Below are positions 35,081 through 44,613 of a stretch of DNA of 64,000 nucleotides, in pieces. The notes under the pieces are model-generated. The model was not told the DNA's origin. It saw nothing but the letters and a program-made list of their open reading frames with translations, and searched no databases. The position numbers were made by a program, and so were the translations under genes. Position 1 is the first letter of the stretch; every line of letters starts with the position of its first letter. This stretch comes from Nitrosarchaeum koreense MY1 (GTDB lineage: Archaea; Thermoproteota; Nitrososphaeria; Nitrososphaerales; Nitrosopumilaceae). Location: NCBI RefSeq assembly GCF_000220175.1, contig NZ_AFPU01000001.1:248001-312000 (forward strand), read 5' to 3'.

Positions 35081-35503
35081 ATGAACGTAACCCAACAAGT
35101 CACAAAAATAAATAGACTCCATGAGATAACCTACTGGGGAATAAGAGCATCAGTAGGAGTAATCTTTATCGTATATGGATTGCAGAAATTCAATCCAATA
35201 TGGAAAGATTATCTTATTGGATTTGGATTGCCGCCAGAACTGCAAATCCCAGTAGCATTGGCAGAAACTATTGGCGGAATATTCCTAATTGCAGGATTCA
35301 TGACTAGAATTACAGGAATAATATTTAGTGTGATTCTACTTGATGCAATATTTCACATTAGATGGGAAAAAGGATTTTTCATATCTCAAGGAGGCTGGGA
35401 TTATGATCTTGCATTACTTGCAATGGTTCTTTTTGTTCTAGTTACAGGTTCAGGTAAGATATCCATTGCATCAAAAGTGAAGATTCCACACCTTCTTCAC
35501 TGA
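35081..35503 (+). CDS. DoxX-family membrane protein
   Basis: 140 residues, four membrane helices. DoxX signatures: 'WGIRASVGVIFIVYGLQKF', 'IPVALAETIGGIFLIAGFMTRITG' (in part), 'HIRWEKGFF...GGWDYDLALLAM'. DoxX-like proteins are linked to thiosulfate:quinone oxidoreductase subunits and to thiol or oxidative-stress complexes. Two identical palindromes precede it, so its expression is probably controlled by a dedicated repressor. ATG start preceded by GAAGAAAA. Confidence 0.88.
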   Translation: MNVTQQVTKINRLHEITYWGIRASVGVIFIVYGLQKFNPIWKDYLIGFGLPPELQIPVALAETIGGIFLIAGFMTRITGIIFSVILLDAIFHIRWEKGFFISQGGWDYDLALLAMVLFVLVTGSGKISIASKVKIPHLLH

Positions 35504-35687
35504 TTTTTTTATTTTTGACATCTATCTGCGTCCATTTTCATCCTCAAAATAATGGCAGTCTCTGTGTCTCATTTTTATTCCTGATATGGAGGTTGGACCC
35601 AAAAAAGAAATAATATTTTGCTATATGTGTTGCCAGTGGAACTTTTTCAAAAATGGTATCTGAGTCACTAATATTGAATCTAAATCT

Positions 35688-38567
35688 CTATTCAATCAAT
35701 ATTGCTGGTTTGAATGGTCTTGCATGTCTTGCCTTTGCTTTAGGGTCATAGATTCCATCATCTGATTCAGAAAACACATCAATATCTACTCCAAACTCCT
35801 TCTTTCCAATGTCGGTTAATTCATTTGTCAGGAATTTTTTCTCATCAAATTCTTTTGATTCTAATTTCATCTGTCTGATTTCAGTTGGTTCTGATAAAAT
35901 ATCCTTAATTGTCTTTTGAACAAAGTCTGGAGTTTTTTTAACATCTGCAGTTTCTGAATTTGCAATTAACTCCTTCATTACAATTCCCATGTTTGTTTGT
36001 CCTGACATCACTTTTTCTAAAATTGAATGATATACTTTGGATTTGAATAAATCAGCAGTATAGATTGTAATCTTTTTTGGAGTAATTTTTGTTACTTTAA
36101 GAATATTTCCTATATCGTCAATTAGTAATTTTAACAATTCTTCGGATTGAATCGCAGATGCATTGATATTCTCTTCAGAATATTTTGGCCATTGAGAAGT
36201 TGATGCTAAATCAGAATGTCCAAGTTTTTCCCACATCTCTTCTGCTATATGTGGTGCAAATGGTGATAACATTGCAACACGTACTGAATTTATCTGATGT
36301 AAAATTCCTGAAATGTTTGTCCTATTTTTTGCATTTACTCTTTTTGTGTACCAGCTAAGATCAGATTCAAATGAAAACAAGATATCATGCAATGCCTCTC
36401 TTAATCTCATCTTTTCAATAGATGTGGTAACTTGAGATATCATACTCTGGGTTTTAGATAAAATCCACTTGTCTTCAGCCTCCAAATTCTCAATTTTCTC
36501 TGCTTTTAGCCTCGAGCATTCGTTGTATAATGATTCTAGTTTGTTTTGAATGCCTGAGACTGACTCCATGTTAAAATCAGCATCCTGAAGTAATTCTGCT
36601 GATATAATAATTGCTAGTCTAATTGGGTCTGCGCCATAATCTTGAATTGCTTTTCGTAATGGTATGATATTTCCCATACTCTTTGACATTTTAGAACCGT
36701 TCATCAATACTGAACCATTAACTACAATTTCTTTTGGCCAGTTGTTTTCAGGAAATATTGCAACATGATTTAAAACAAAGAATGTCAAGTGATTTGGAAC
36801 AAGGTCACGTCCTGAATGTCTTGAATCCACTGGATAAAAGTAGTCAAATTCTTTTTTGATTTGATTAATTACATCGACTGTTAATTCTGTAATTGAAGAT
36901 ACCTTGTTTGCATCACCTTTGCCCAAGAAAATATAATCAAAGAATTCTGGAGATAATTTTTCAGCCTTTAGTGTTCCATCATTTACAAATTTTGAAATTG
37001 TATAGTATGCCATGTAAATTACAGAATCTGATAGACTTTCTACGATCCAGTCCTTATCCCATGGCAGTTTAGTCCCAAGTCCATGCTGTCTTGCACAAGC
37101 TCTTTCTCTCAACCACCCAATTACATAGTTAAACTCTGATCTAATCTCTTGTGGTAAAATATTCATCTCATCAAAACATTTGGTAGCTAGTTCCTTCCAG
37201 TCTTTATTGCCATAGTTTAGGAACCACTGATTGTTAAGAACCTTGACTACACATTCAGCTCCACATCTACATCGAACAGGAGTGTTTGTTAGTTCTAGTA
37301 AAATATCTGCATGCTTGTTTTTGATTAGCCATTCCTTGATTGTATCTTTTGCATATGCTACTTTGATTCCAGCAAATTGTTCTGTATTTTGTTTTAATTT
37401 TCCACCGTAGAACTCTTTTCCATAAACCTCCTTTGTTGCTTCTTCTAATTTTGGATCACTTTGATTTACGACACCAAATTTCTCAACTGCTTCTTTTGCT
37501 GGATTTTCTCCAAAGCCTTCAGTCTGAATAATTGAGATTGGGATAATTTTGGCTACTTTTGAGGCTAATTCAGGCTCAATTTTGGCCTTTTTGAGATCTT
37601 CAAGTGCCTGATAATCAAATGGAGCATGGGCTGGAACTGACATTACCATTCCTGTACCAGTTCCGCTTTCAACAAAACTAGCTGGAAGCATTAGGATTGA
37701 TTCATTTCTGTGTGGAACTGTAACTAATTTTCCAATTAGTTCTGCACCTTTTATCTCGCCATCATGTGTAATTTTTTTATCCAAAAATTCTAACTTATAT
37801 GCACATTCTTTGCTTACAATCCATTTTTCGTTATCCACTGTAATTTTCTTATAAATTATTTCAGGATTAACCCAGAGATTGACAACACCAAAGATTGTTT
37901 CAGGTCGAAGTGTTGCAGTTGGTATGATGTAATCTTCATACTTGAATTTAATTAAAATATATTCAGTAAAGTCTGGCTCCACATCTCCCAAAGTATCATG
38001 TTGTGATACAGGATTTTGATCCTTTGGACACCAGCCAACTGGATGAGAACCTTGAATGATTAATTTTTTTTCCCTTAATGTTTTGATCTGCCACTCGATA
38101 AATTTACTATACACTGGATCAATTGTTGTAAACTCCCGTCTCCAGTCAATAGAATATCCAATCTCAATCATTCCTGTCTTGATTTCTTTGTGGAAATAAT
38201 CTGCAATCTTTACTGGTTCTACAAATGTCTTGATTGATTCTTCTGGTACTCCGTAAAGATTTTTTAAATTCTCAATTATTTCTCTGTCGTTTGCCTCTAC
38301 TCTTTTTGCCATCCCAAGTATTGGAGTTCCAGTATAGTGAAACGCCATCGGAAAGAGTACATTGAATCCATTCATTCTATAAAATCTTGCATGAACATCA
38401 GCTAGCGTGTATGTTCTACCATGTCCAATATGTTGAGGTGAATTTGGATATGGATATGCAACTGTTATGAATTTTTTTTCTTTTTCACTTGGATCTGTTT
38501 CAAAGTTTTTCGAGTCATTCCATCTCTTTCTCCATTTTGATTCAATCTCATTCCATCTTATTTCCAT
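35688..38567 (-). CDS. leuS: Leucyl-tRNA synthetase, archaeal type
   Basis: 959 residues. The class I HIGH motif is PQHIGHG at 45-50, KMSKS is in 'NGSKMSKSMGNIIPL', and a large CP1 editing domain (T-rich 'TATLRPETIFGVVNLWVNP') lies before the second half of the Rossmann fold. The C-terminal domain has the archaeal/eukaryotic form. The gene begins 7 nt after the alaS stop, so alaS-leuS are probably one operon. Confidence 0.96.
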   Translation of the reverse strand: MEIRWNEIESKWRKRWNDSKNFETDPSEKEKKFITVAYPYPNSPQHIGHGRTYTLADVHARFYRMNGFNVLFPMAFHYTGTPILGMAKRVEANDREIIENLKNLYGVPEESIKTFVEPVKIADYFHKEIKTGMIEIGYSIDWRREFTTIDPVYSKFIEWQIKTLREKKLIIQGSHPVGWCPKDQNPVSQHDTLGDVEPDFTEYILIKFKYEDYIIPTATLRPETIFGVVNLWVNPEIIYKKITVDNEKWIVSKECAYKLEFLDKKITHDGEIKGAELIGKLVTVPHRNESILMLPASFVESGTGTGMVMSVPAHAPFDYQALEDLKKAKIEPELASKVAKIIPISIIQTEGFGENPAKEAVEKFGVVNQSDPKLEEATKEVYGKEFYGGKLKQNTEQFAGIKVAYAKDTIKEWLIKNKHADILLELTNTPVRCRCGAECVVKVLNNQWFLNYGNKDWKELATKCFDEMNILPQEIRSEFNYVIGWLRERACARQHGLGTKLPWDKDWIVESLSDSVIYMAYYTISKFVNDGTLKAEKLSPEFFDYIFLGKGDANKVSSITELTVDVINQIKKEFDYFYPVDSRHSGRDLVPNHLTFFVLNHVAIFPENNWPKEIVVNGSVLMNGSKMSKSMGNIIPLRKAIQDYGADPIRLAIIISAELLQDADFNMESVSGIQNKLESLYNECSRLKAEKIENLEAEDKWILSKTQSMISQVTTSIEKMRLREALHDILFSFESDLSWYTKRVNAKNRTNISGILHQINSVRVAMLSPFAPHIAEEMWEKLGHSDLASTSQWPKYSEENINASAIQSEELLKLLIDDIGNILKVTKITPKKITIYTADLFKSKVYHSILEKVMSGQTNMGIVMKELIANSETADVKKTPDFVQKTIKDILSEPTEIRQMKLESKEFDEKKFLTNELTDIGKKEFGVDIDVFSESDDGIYDPKAKARHARPFKPAILIE

Positions 38568-38574
38568 AATATCA

Positions 38575-41265
38575 TCATCCTAAAATCATTGATTTTGCTT
38601 TGGCTATTGCATCGTTTATTTTAGATGTGTCTTTTCCTCCACCCTGGGCAAATTTAGCGTCTCCTCCGCCTGCTCCTCCTAGTATTTCAGCCACGGATTT
38701 GGCAATATTTCCAGCATTTTTGCTCTTTGAGGCCTCATCTCCTGAATATGCTATTACTCGAATTGTTGGACCTGATTCAAAAATTCCGACATACACAGAA
38801 TTTGGATTGTCCTTGACTAGTTTTTTGCCAAAGTTCATGTGGAAAAACTCGTCGTACTGTTTTGAATTTGTAAAACATGATTTTATTTTATTTACATTAA
38901 TTTCGATTTCATCTATTATTCCACTACTTGATTGAGCTGCAACTTGTTCTAGTAAAACTGGAATCTTTTCTTTTGCTTTTTGTTTTTCTTCTTCACGTTG
39001 TTTGTTTTTTATCTCTTTTTGTTTTTCTTCTTGTATTCTTTTTGCGTTTTCAATTTCTTGTTGTTTTACATATTCTTTAGCAGTTGGACCTGAGACAAAT
39101 TCCAATCTGACAACACCGTCTTGAATTCGCTTAGTCTTTGTAATTTTGATCAGTTCAACTTCTTTTGTCTTTTTGACATGTGTTCCACCACAAGCTTCAA
39201 CATCAAAGTCTTCAATTGATACTATTCTGACTGACTTTACTGGAACTACACCTCCCTGATAAATCTTAAATCCGTACTTTTGTTCTGCAGTTCCCCTGTC
39301 ATAGTTTTGTATGGTTACTACCATATCTTTTGCAACAATATTGTTTGCAGCATTTTCAATGTCTTGTACTTGCTTGTCAGTTAGTGAAGAGTGATGAGTG
39401 ATATCTAATCTTGCATGATCAGCTTCTTTGAATGCAGAGTGCTGCCATATCCAAGAACCTAACACTCCTCTAGCTGAAGAGTTTAGAATATGAGTACTTG
39501 TATGATTCTTTGTGATGTTTGATCTTCGCAATGAATCTATTTTGCACTTTACTACCTCGCCTTGTTTTGGAATTACTCCATCTATCTCATGAACTATGAC
39601 TCCGCCGTGTTTGTTTACATCAACTACTTTTGAGTCTGCAATGGTACCATAATCTGGTTCTTGTCCACCACCTCTTGCATAAAATGAGGTTCTATCAAGC
39701 ACGACTGATTTATCAAAAACTTTGAGGATCTTTGCATCAAACTCCATTGGATCATCTTTGTAAAAGAGCATGTCAGTTTCTGGAAGGTCATCAAGTGGAA
39801 GTTGCTCAATGTCTTTTTTCTTGTCTGACTGGTGCAAATCAGATAGTTTTGCATAAAATGATGAGGGAATTTCAGATATTACATCAATTTCTCTTAGATA
39901 CTCTGGTGTAATTCCATCTGATTCGTATAAAGTAATTAACTCATCTACTGTTGGCGCTCTGCCTTTTCCTTTAAGGCGTTCTGCCATCTTTCCCATTCTG
40001 ACCTTTGATTCAACATATCTTTCTGATTCTAATTTCAAAATGGTCTTGACATCTTGTCTCTTTTCATCTAATTCAGGATATGTGTCTCTGAGATAATCAA
40101 TATGCATATCTACTAATTCATCGATATCCAGCTTGAGATTCATTCTATCTATTGTTCCATTGATTCGTCTTAACATCATTCTTAGATTGTATCCGCCGCC
40201 AACATTGCTTGGTAATGCACCATCAGTAATTGCAAATATCAGAGTTCTAAGATGATCTGCAATTAGATACATTCCTTCAAGTGGTGTGATGATTCGATTG
40301 ACTTGATCTTGTGTTAGTCCAGTTGTTTTTACGGCATTTCTTCTTACTTCGATCAAGTCATCATGAATCTCTAGATTCTTTGCAATTGCGGTAAAGTATT
40401 TTCGTAACATTTCGGAATCTGAATCAATTCCAATCTTTTCAAACAGATGATTAGTAATTGGACCAAAGCAGCAGTCATATGCAGTAGGAGTTCCCTTTGT
40501 GATCCAAGCAAATCGTTCAAGGCCTGCCCCCATATCAATAATCTTTTGATCTAGAATGGTGTGTTTTCCCAACTCACCTTGAAATTCAGTAAATACGGCA
40601 TTTCCTAGTTCTAATCCCCTGACAAAATATTCTAGTGAAGAACCAAAAGAACCACCACCTGCCCACACGTCTTCAACAAAAACTACTTCTTCTTTCTTAA
40701 TTCCAAACTGTTCTGTCAATAATCTAAAGTCAAGATCAACGCATTCATCTTTCCAATATCCTTGTGCATTTGGAATGCTGTGTTGTCCAATCATGCAAAA
40801 GCTAGAAAAGTGTCTGCCAGTTACTCCGACATTTTCCAAATCCTTGAATCTCAAACAAGTTTGTGGAACTACAAGTGGATTTGCAGGAAACTCAAAGACA
40901 ACTTTTGAACCCATTATTCTTTGAAAGTCAACAATTGATGCAATTGTAAAGTAGAGATCATCTCGCCATCTACAAACGACTGGATATCTTGAAACTGAAG
41001 TGTGATTGTTTTTTACAAAAAATGATTCTACCTCTTTCCAGGCTTGGGTATAATCAAATCTCTTTTTGGTTGGAGGATCTCCTATGAATGAATAAGTATC
41101 GTCTGCATCATCAGGACATAATCCTCTCTGAGAATCCAGAGTCCAAAAATATCTTTTACATTTTAAGCATGATTTTCTAACAAATCCCTGTTCTTCAAAT
41201 AGCTTGACCTTATAGTATCTGTCTGGGTCAGATGAAAATTCATTCAGAATTTCTTTTTTATCCAA
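38575..41265 (-). CDS. alaS: Alanyl-tRNA synthetase, archaeal type
   Basis: 896 residues. N-terminal class II catalytic domain including 'DKKEILNEFSSDPDRYY' and the zinc-binding 'CLKCKRYFW' segment found only in archaeal AlaRS, then the editing domain with HTSTHIL and CGGTHVK, a coiled linker and a C-terminal Gly-rich 'GGAGGGDAKFAQGGG'. First gene of alaS-leuS; divergent from the unknown at 41335. Confidence 0.96.
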   Translation of the reverse strand: MDKKEILNEFSSDPDRYYKVKLFEEQGFVRKSCLKCKRYFWTLDSQRGLCPDDADDTYSFIGDPPTKKRFDYTQAWKEVESFFVKNNHTSVSRYPVVCRWRDDLYFTIASIVDFQRIMGSKVVFEFPANPLVVPQTCLRFKDLENVGVTGRHFSSFCMIGQHSIPNAQGYWKDECVDLDFRLLTEQFGIKKEEVVFVEDVWAGGGSFGSSLEYFVRGLELGNAVFTEFQGELGKHTILDQKIIDMGAGLERFAWITKGTPTAYDCCFGPITNHLFEKIGIDSDSEMLRKYFTAIAKNLEIHDDLIEVRRNAVKTTGLTQDQVNRIITPLEGMYLIADHLRTLIFAITDGALPSNVGGGYNLRMMLRRINGTIDRMNLKLDIDELVDMHIDYLRDTYPELDEKRQDVKTILKLESERYVESKVRMGKMAERLKGKGRAPTVDELITLYESDGITPEYLREIDVISEIPSSFYAKLSDLHQSDKKKDIEQLPLDDLPETDMLFYKDDPMEFDAKILKVFDKSVVLDRTSFYARGGGQEPDYGTIADSKVVDVNKHGGVIVHEIDGVIPKQGEVVKCKIDSLRRSNITKNHTSTHILNSSARGVLGSWIWQHSAFKEADHARLDITHHSSLTDKQVQDIENAANNIVAKDMVVTIQNYDRGTAEQKYGFKIYQGGVVPVKSVRIVSIEDFDVEACGGTHVKKTKEVELIKITKTKRIQDGVVRLEFVSGPTAKEYVKQQEIENAKRIQEEKQKEIKNKQREEEKQKAKEKIPVLLEQVAAQSSSGIIDEIEINVNKIKSCFTNSKQYDEFFHMNFGKKLVKDNPNSVYVGIFESGPTIRVIAYSGDEASKSKNAGNIAKSVAEILGGAGGGDAKFAQGGGKDTSKINDAIAKAKSMILG

Positions 41266-41334
41266 CGAAGAACTTCTATTTGTCCAATATTAAGAATTGT
41301 CGATTAATAATACATTAAATAAACTGGCAATATC

Positions 41335-41853
41335 TTGCAAATTATGTTCAAGAGAAAACCAGCATTAAGAGAAGGGGTACATGTTTTCTCTACTAAAAAA
41401 AATGGTGAATATTATGATTTTATCTTTGGAGTAGTTACTGGCGTTGATGGCAGGAAAGTTGGCGTCAATGGAGTAATTGTAAATCCAGTAGGCCTCAAAA
41501 ATAAAATTGCTCAGGGAAAAGCAGGTGAACGTTCCTCTGAGATTTTGGAACATCCAACGCCTGATAATGTGGTTTTAGCCTTAGTGTATAGAGTAGAACA
41601 TGAAAATTATGCTGAGGTATTGGATCTCGATAAAGACAAATGCGATTTGATTCCGCCAAAAGTTTATGCAATTTTAGATGGATGGATTCGGGAAACTCTG
41701 CCTGAATTTATCAACAATGTATTGTCTTTGCCACCAGGTCCAGAAAGAGATGAAGCTAAACGCGTCTTAAAACACAGAATGGAAACACTAGTTGATAAAA
41801 ATCTGAAACGAACTCTTTATTCTGTTTGCCGAAGTCTGAAAATTCTAAACTAA
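41335..41853 (+). CDS. Conserved hypothetical protein, 172 aa
   Basis: A soluble protein with an N-terminal beta domain (including 'FGVVTGVDGRKVGVNGVIV') and a C-terminal helical part with 'LPPGPERDEAKRVLKHRMETL'. The starts at TTG 41335 and ATG 41344 are both in frame; an AT-rich box near 41306-41318 suits either. I recognise no family. Well-behaved codon use suggests a real, lineage-conserved gene. Confidence 0.65.
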   Translation: MQIMFKRKPALREGVHVFSTKKNGEYYDFIFGVVTGVDGRKVGVNGVIVNPVGLKNKIAQGKAGERSSEILEHPTPDNVVLALVYRVEHENYAEVLDLDKDKCDLIPPKVYAILDGWIRETLPEFINNVLSLPPGPERDEAKRVLKHRMETLVDKNLKRTLYSVCRSLKILN

Positions 41854-42115
41854 ACTTTTCTATTTATACGTCATTTGTTGGATATCGAATCTAGAGTATT
41901 AAGAAAGGACTTTTTGGGATTTAAATCTCAAAATACTATTTATTTTGATAATCTCATGCGTGAGTTAAATGGAATTAAATGGTCATGAAAAAAATTCATT
42001 CTAACAAGACATATTTCCATTCAAAAAGTGTGAACAATAACAAAATGGAAGGTTGTGGGGAATCAAGATAGAGGGAGATAACAAGTGGGTTACTCTGATT
42101 AGGAGGGGGCTAGTC
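41854..42115. other. 262-bp gap with palindrome and hairpin
   Basis: No gene found. It contains a near-perfect palindrome TTTTGGGATTTAAATCTCAAAA (41912-41933; one central-flank mismatch), a 12-bp dyad CTCATGCGTGAG just downstream, and a possible hairpin TTCCATT (42015-42021)/AATGGAA (42044-42050). It could hold a regulatory region or a small RNA; no proof of transcription. Confidence 0.4.
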
Positions 42116-42235
42116 TTGAGTGAATTACTTGACTTGTTGATAGTAATTATTGTGTTGGGTGTTATTACAATTCCAATAATTTTGACCACCTATGTTGAAC
42201 TTAAAAGAGAAATAAATTTAGTGGATTTTTGTTAA
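42116..42235 (+). CDS. 39-residue membrane peptide with strong RBS
   Basis: From a TTG at 42116, preceded by AGGAGGGGG (42101-42109), the frame gives a 39-residue peptide with one hydrophobic helix (residues ~4-22) and a charged C-terminus (VELKREINLVDFC). Longer in-frame starts exist upstream, but the ribosome-binding site argues for the short form. It lies 16 nt before the next membrane protein, probably the same transcript. Function unknown. Confidence 0.45.
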   Translation: MSELLDLLIVIIVLGVITIPIILTTYVELKREINLVDFC

Positions 42236-42251
42236 TTCCGATAGTTTTGTT

Positions 42252-42635
42252 ATGTTTAATAGCATAACATTACAAGTTTCACAGTTAATGATAGACAATA
42301 TCACATTACTTCAGGTAAATGGTACAATTATAGCTGGGTTATTGGTTCTACTATCAATAAATTCAATCTGGGTATCAAGTTTGAAAGAACCATTAAAACC
42401 CAAAGTTGCACAAATAAAAAAATATGGAATCTATTTTACCCCTAGCCAATTACTAATTCTTTTTATTCCTTTTTCAGCATCTTCGATTTTTGCAATTTTT
42501 GATTCACAAGAAGGGATTCTAAGATTATTTTCTGTGGGTTTTTGTATAGTTGGATTTATTTTAATAATTATAGTAGTTTGTTTACTTGTACGTAGTGAAA
42601 GAAAACAGGATTTAGATTTTAGTGATGTTCAATGA
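42252..42635 (+). CDS. Hypothetical three-helix membrane protein
   Basis: 127 residues with three hydrophobic segments (~24-44, ~67-86 and ~92-113) and a charged C-terminal tail 'RSERKQDLDFSDVQ'. An N-terminal stretch predicted outside may be a signal-like helix. ATG start. No family recognised. It follows the 39-residue membrane peptide. Confidence 0.55.
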   Translation: MFNSITLQVSQLMIDNITLLQVNGTIIAGLLVLLSINSIWVSSLKEPLKPKVAQIKKYGIYFTPSQLLILFIPFSASSIFAIFDSQEGILRLFSVGFCIVGFILIIIVVCLLVRSERKQDLDFSDVQ

Positions 42636-42706
42636 AGCGCCGATATTTGACAGCAAAAAGAATTTCAGAGATCCTGAAATTTGACAGAATCAAACTCCAC
42701 CATAGT

Positions 42707-42715
42707 TTTATATTA
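42707..42715 (+). promoter_or_regulatory. TATA box for ribosomal P1
   Basis: TTTATATTA is centred 28 nt before the ATG at 42739; leaderless arrangement. Confidence 0.6.
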
Positions 42716-42738
42716 TGCCCTAAGAAAATCTCGATACA

Positions 42739-43035
42739 ATGGAATACGTTTATGCTGCTTTACTTCTTCACAAGCTACAAAAAGAAGTTAATGAGGCAAA
42801 CATCAGCTCAGTTGTAAAAGCATCTGGCGCTGCAGTAAATGATGCTCAAGTAAAAGCATTAGTTGCAGCATTGGCTGATGTTAACATCGAAGAAGCAATC
42901 AAAGCCGCACCTGTAGCAGTAGCAGCAGCCGCTCCGGCAGCCGCAGCAGCAGGTGAAGCAAAGAAAGAAGCACCAGTTGATACCAGTAAAAATGAAGAAG
43001 CCGCAATGGAAGGTCTATCTTCACTATTTGGATAA
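42739..43035 (+). CDS. rpl12: Ribosomal protein P1 (archaeal L12)
   Basis: 98 residues: N-terminal dimerisation helices ([19 protein letters not shown]), an Ala-rich hinge, and the C-terminal [13 protein letters not shown] tail that contacts translation GTPases. It recruits elongation factors to the stalk. In most archaea this gene follows L10; here it is separated from L10 (43747, minus strand) by the TRIC-like channel gene and faces the other way. Confidence 0.95.
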   Translation: MEYVYAALLLHKLQKEVNEANISSVVKASGAAVNDAQVKALVAALADVNIEEAIKAAPVAVAAAAPAAAAAGEAKKEAPVDTSKNEEAAMEGLSSLFG

Positions 43036-43111
43036 ACAACTATTATTTTTTCAATTTAATTTTGATTTTTTATATCAATGTTAATTAACAATTATTTGTT
43101 TTTTGTATTGA

Positions 43112-43744
43112 TTGGTTGATTTTTCAATTCCCGCTCATGTGTTTATCTACATTTTAGATCTCTTTGGAACAATGGCATTTGCAGTAACGGGAGCTTTCAA
43201 AGCCATAGAAAACAAATCCGATATCGTCGGAGTTTTACTGTTAGCTACAATTACAGGCGTTGCTGGAGGCGTAATCCGGGATGTTGTGATGGGCCAGTTT
43301 CCAAACGCATTATCTGATCCGGCATATGTTGCAATAACAGTTACATCGGGAATTGCAATTTTCTTTTTGTATACACATCTCAAAAAACACTGGAATCTAT
43401 TTTTGAAGTTTGATGCAATTGGACTGGGTGTATTTTCAATAATTGGAGCAACGTTTGCATACAATCTAGTAGGGCTAAACTTTCTTGCAATAATGCTTGC
43501 AGGAGTACTTACTGCAGTAGGTGGTGGAATACTTCGAGATGTCTTTGTCACACAAGTCCCAATAGTTTTTGTAAAGGAATTTTATGTCTCTGCAAGCTTT
43601 ATTGGAATTTTGGTATTTTATTTTATGTTGTACTTTGGTGGAGAGTTATACTCTGCAACAATCATAGGACTGGCAATAACTACTGCATTGAGATTAATTG
43701 CAATGAAGTATAATTGGAATCTTCCTAAAGTTAAAGGAATTTAA
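43112..43744 (+). CDS. TRIC-like (UPF0126) cation channel protein
   Basis: 210 residues, seven predicted membrane helices in the two-fold repeated UPF0126/YicG arrangement. 'DLFGTMAFAVTGAFKAIENK' and 'GVAGGVIRDVVMGQFPNAL' (repeat 1) match 'GLGVFSIIGATFAYN' and 'AVGGGILRDVFVTQVPIVF' (repeat 2). Homologues are trimeric potassium-type channels. TTG start at 43112. Ends 2 nt from the convergent L10 gene. Confidence 0.85.
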   Translation: MVDFSIPAHVFIYILDLFGTMAFAVTGAFKAIENKSDIVGVLLLATITGVAGGVIRDVVMGQFPNALSDPAYVAITVTSGIAIFFLYTHLKKHWNLFLKFDAIGLGVFSIIGATFAYNLVGLNFLAIMLAGVLTAVGGGILRDVFVTQVPIVFVKEFYVSASFIGILVFYFMLYFGGELYSATIIGLAITTALRLIAMKYNWNLPKVKGI

Positions 43745-43746
43745 GA

Positions 43747-44613
43747 TTAAGCTGGACTGTAGCCTTTGGCTTTTGATGCAAGGCCTTTTGCTTGGCCTTC
43801 TGCCTTTTGCAAAATCTGCTCTTTAGTTTCACTTGTCATAAATCCAGACTCTACTGATAATGAGCGAGCATGCTGAGATGCCTTGCCAATAATCTGGTTA
43901 ATGTTTTCTGGAGTAACATATGCTGCCTCGATTGATAGTGATACTGCTTCTTGGTGATATTGAGCAAATGCATTTCTAATTGCTTCTACATCAATTACCA
44001 TGTCTTTTTCTGCATATTTGAGACCCTCCTCTAATGCAGTGTATAGTGAAATTCCAGCTTCGACTGGTTTGATGTCTAATTTACCTAACAATACTGCTAG
44101 TTTCTCATTAATTACTCCGCCTTTCTTTACTGGAGTTGAGTCTTTTGCAATCCAAATTGTACCTTGATCAATCTTTGTTGGAATTCCAGCCTCTTTGAAT
44201 TCAGTAAGCATTGGGCCTGGAGCAATTCCTGTGTTCTTTGCAGGAACTACAATGTCGACACTTGCAATATCTCCACCTCTTGCTGCCATCATGATTTTGT
44301 TTTTGGCAAGTAAGACGTTTAGTTTGAATGGTGACATGTTTGTAAATATGAAAAGACATTGACCTACTAGTTCGTCAGCAATTCCTTTGATTCCCGGAAT
44401 ATTTGATTTTTCTAATGCTTTTTGTGCAATTCTATCTTTAACACAGACAAATTCTACCTGACCTTTGAGTGCTTTTCTTAATGGTAATAGTTGTGATGCT
44501 CTAACTTTGTTTGTCTTTACTAATGCAACAACTTTGTATTTTTTTGGAATCTCCATCATTTGTTGATACATCTGAGTTTTTTTTGCTGGATATTTTGTTC
44601 TATTTTCATGCAT
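43747..44613 (-). CDS. rpl10: Ribosomal protein L10/P0 (uL10)
   Basis: 288 residues. The rRNA-binding domain with 'YKVVALVKTNKVRASQLLPLRKAL' and 'GDIASVDIVVPAKNTGIAPGPMLTEF' (in part), then the P1-binding helical spine ('AQYHQEAVSLSIEAAYVTPENI', 'SQHARSLSVESGFMTSETK'). It ends at AKGYSPA and lacks the acidic GLGALFG-type tail usual in archaeal P0, while P1 at 42739 keeps its tail. Overlaps the L1 stop by 8 nt. Confidence 0.93.
   Translation of the reverse strand: MHENRTKYPAKKTQMYQQMMEIPKKYKVVALVKTNKVRASQLLPLRKALKGQVEFVCVKDRIAQKALEKSNIPGIKGIADELVGQCLFIFTNMSPFKLNVLLAKNKIMMAARGGDIASVDIVVPAKNTGIAPGPMLTEFKEAGIPTKIDQGTIWIAKDSTPVKKGGVINEKLAVLLGKLDIKPVEAGISLYTALEEGLKYAEKDMVIDVEAIRNAFAQYHQEAVSLSIEAAYVTPENINQIIGKASQHARSLSVESGFMTSETKEQILQKAEGQAKGLASKAKGYSPA

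Noticed and set aside
35586-35663. 25-residue Cys-containing frame after doxX (C-x2-C-C)
   Set aside because: Very short, no promoter or RBS at correct spacing; kept only as a possible microprotein.
42632-42817. 61-residue frame overlapping the P1 start
   Set aside because: It is in another frame across the promoter and coding start of P1, with no RBS and a composition unlike a protein.
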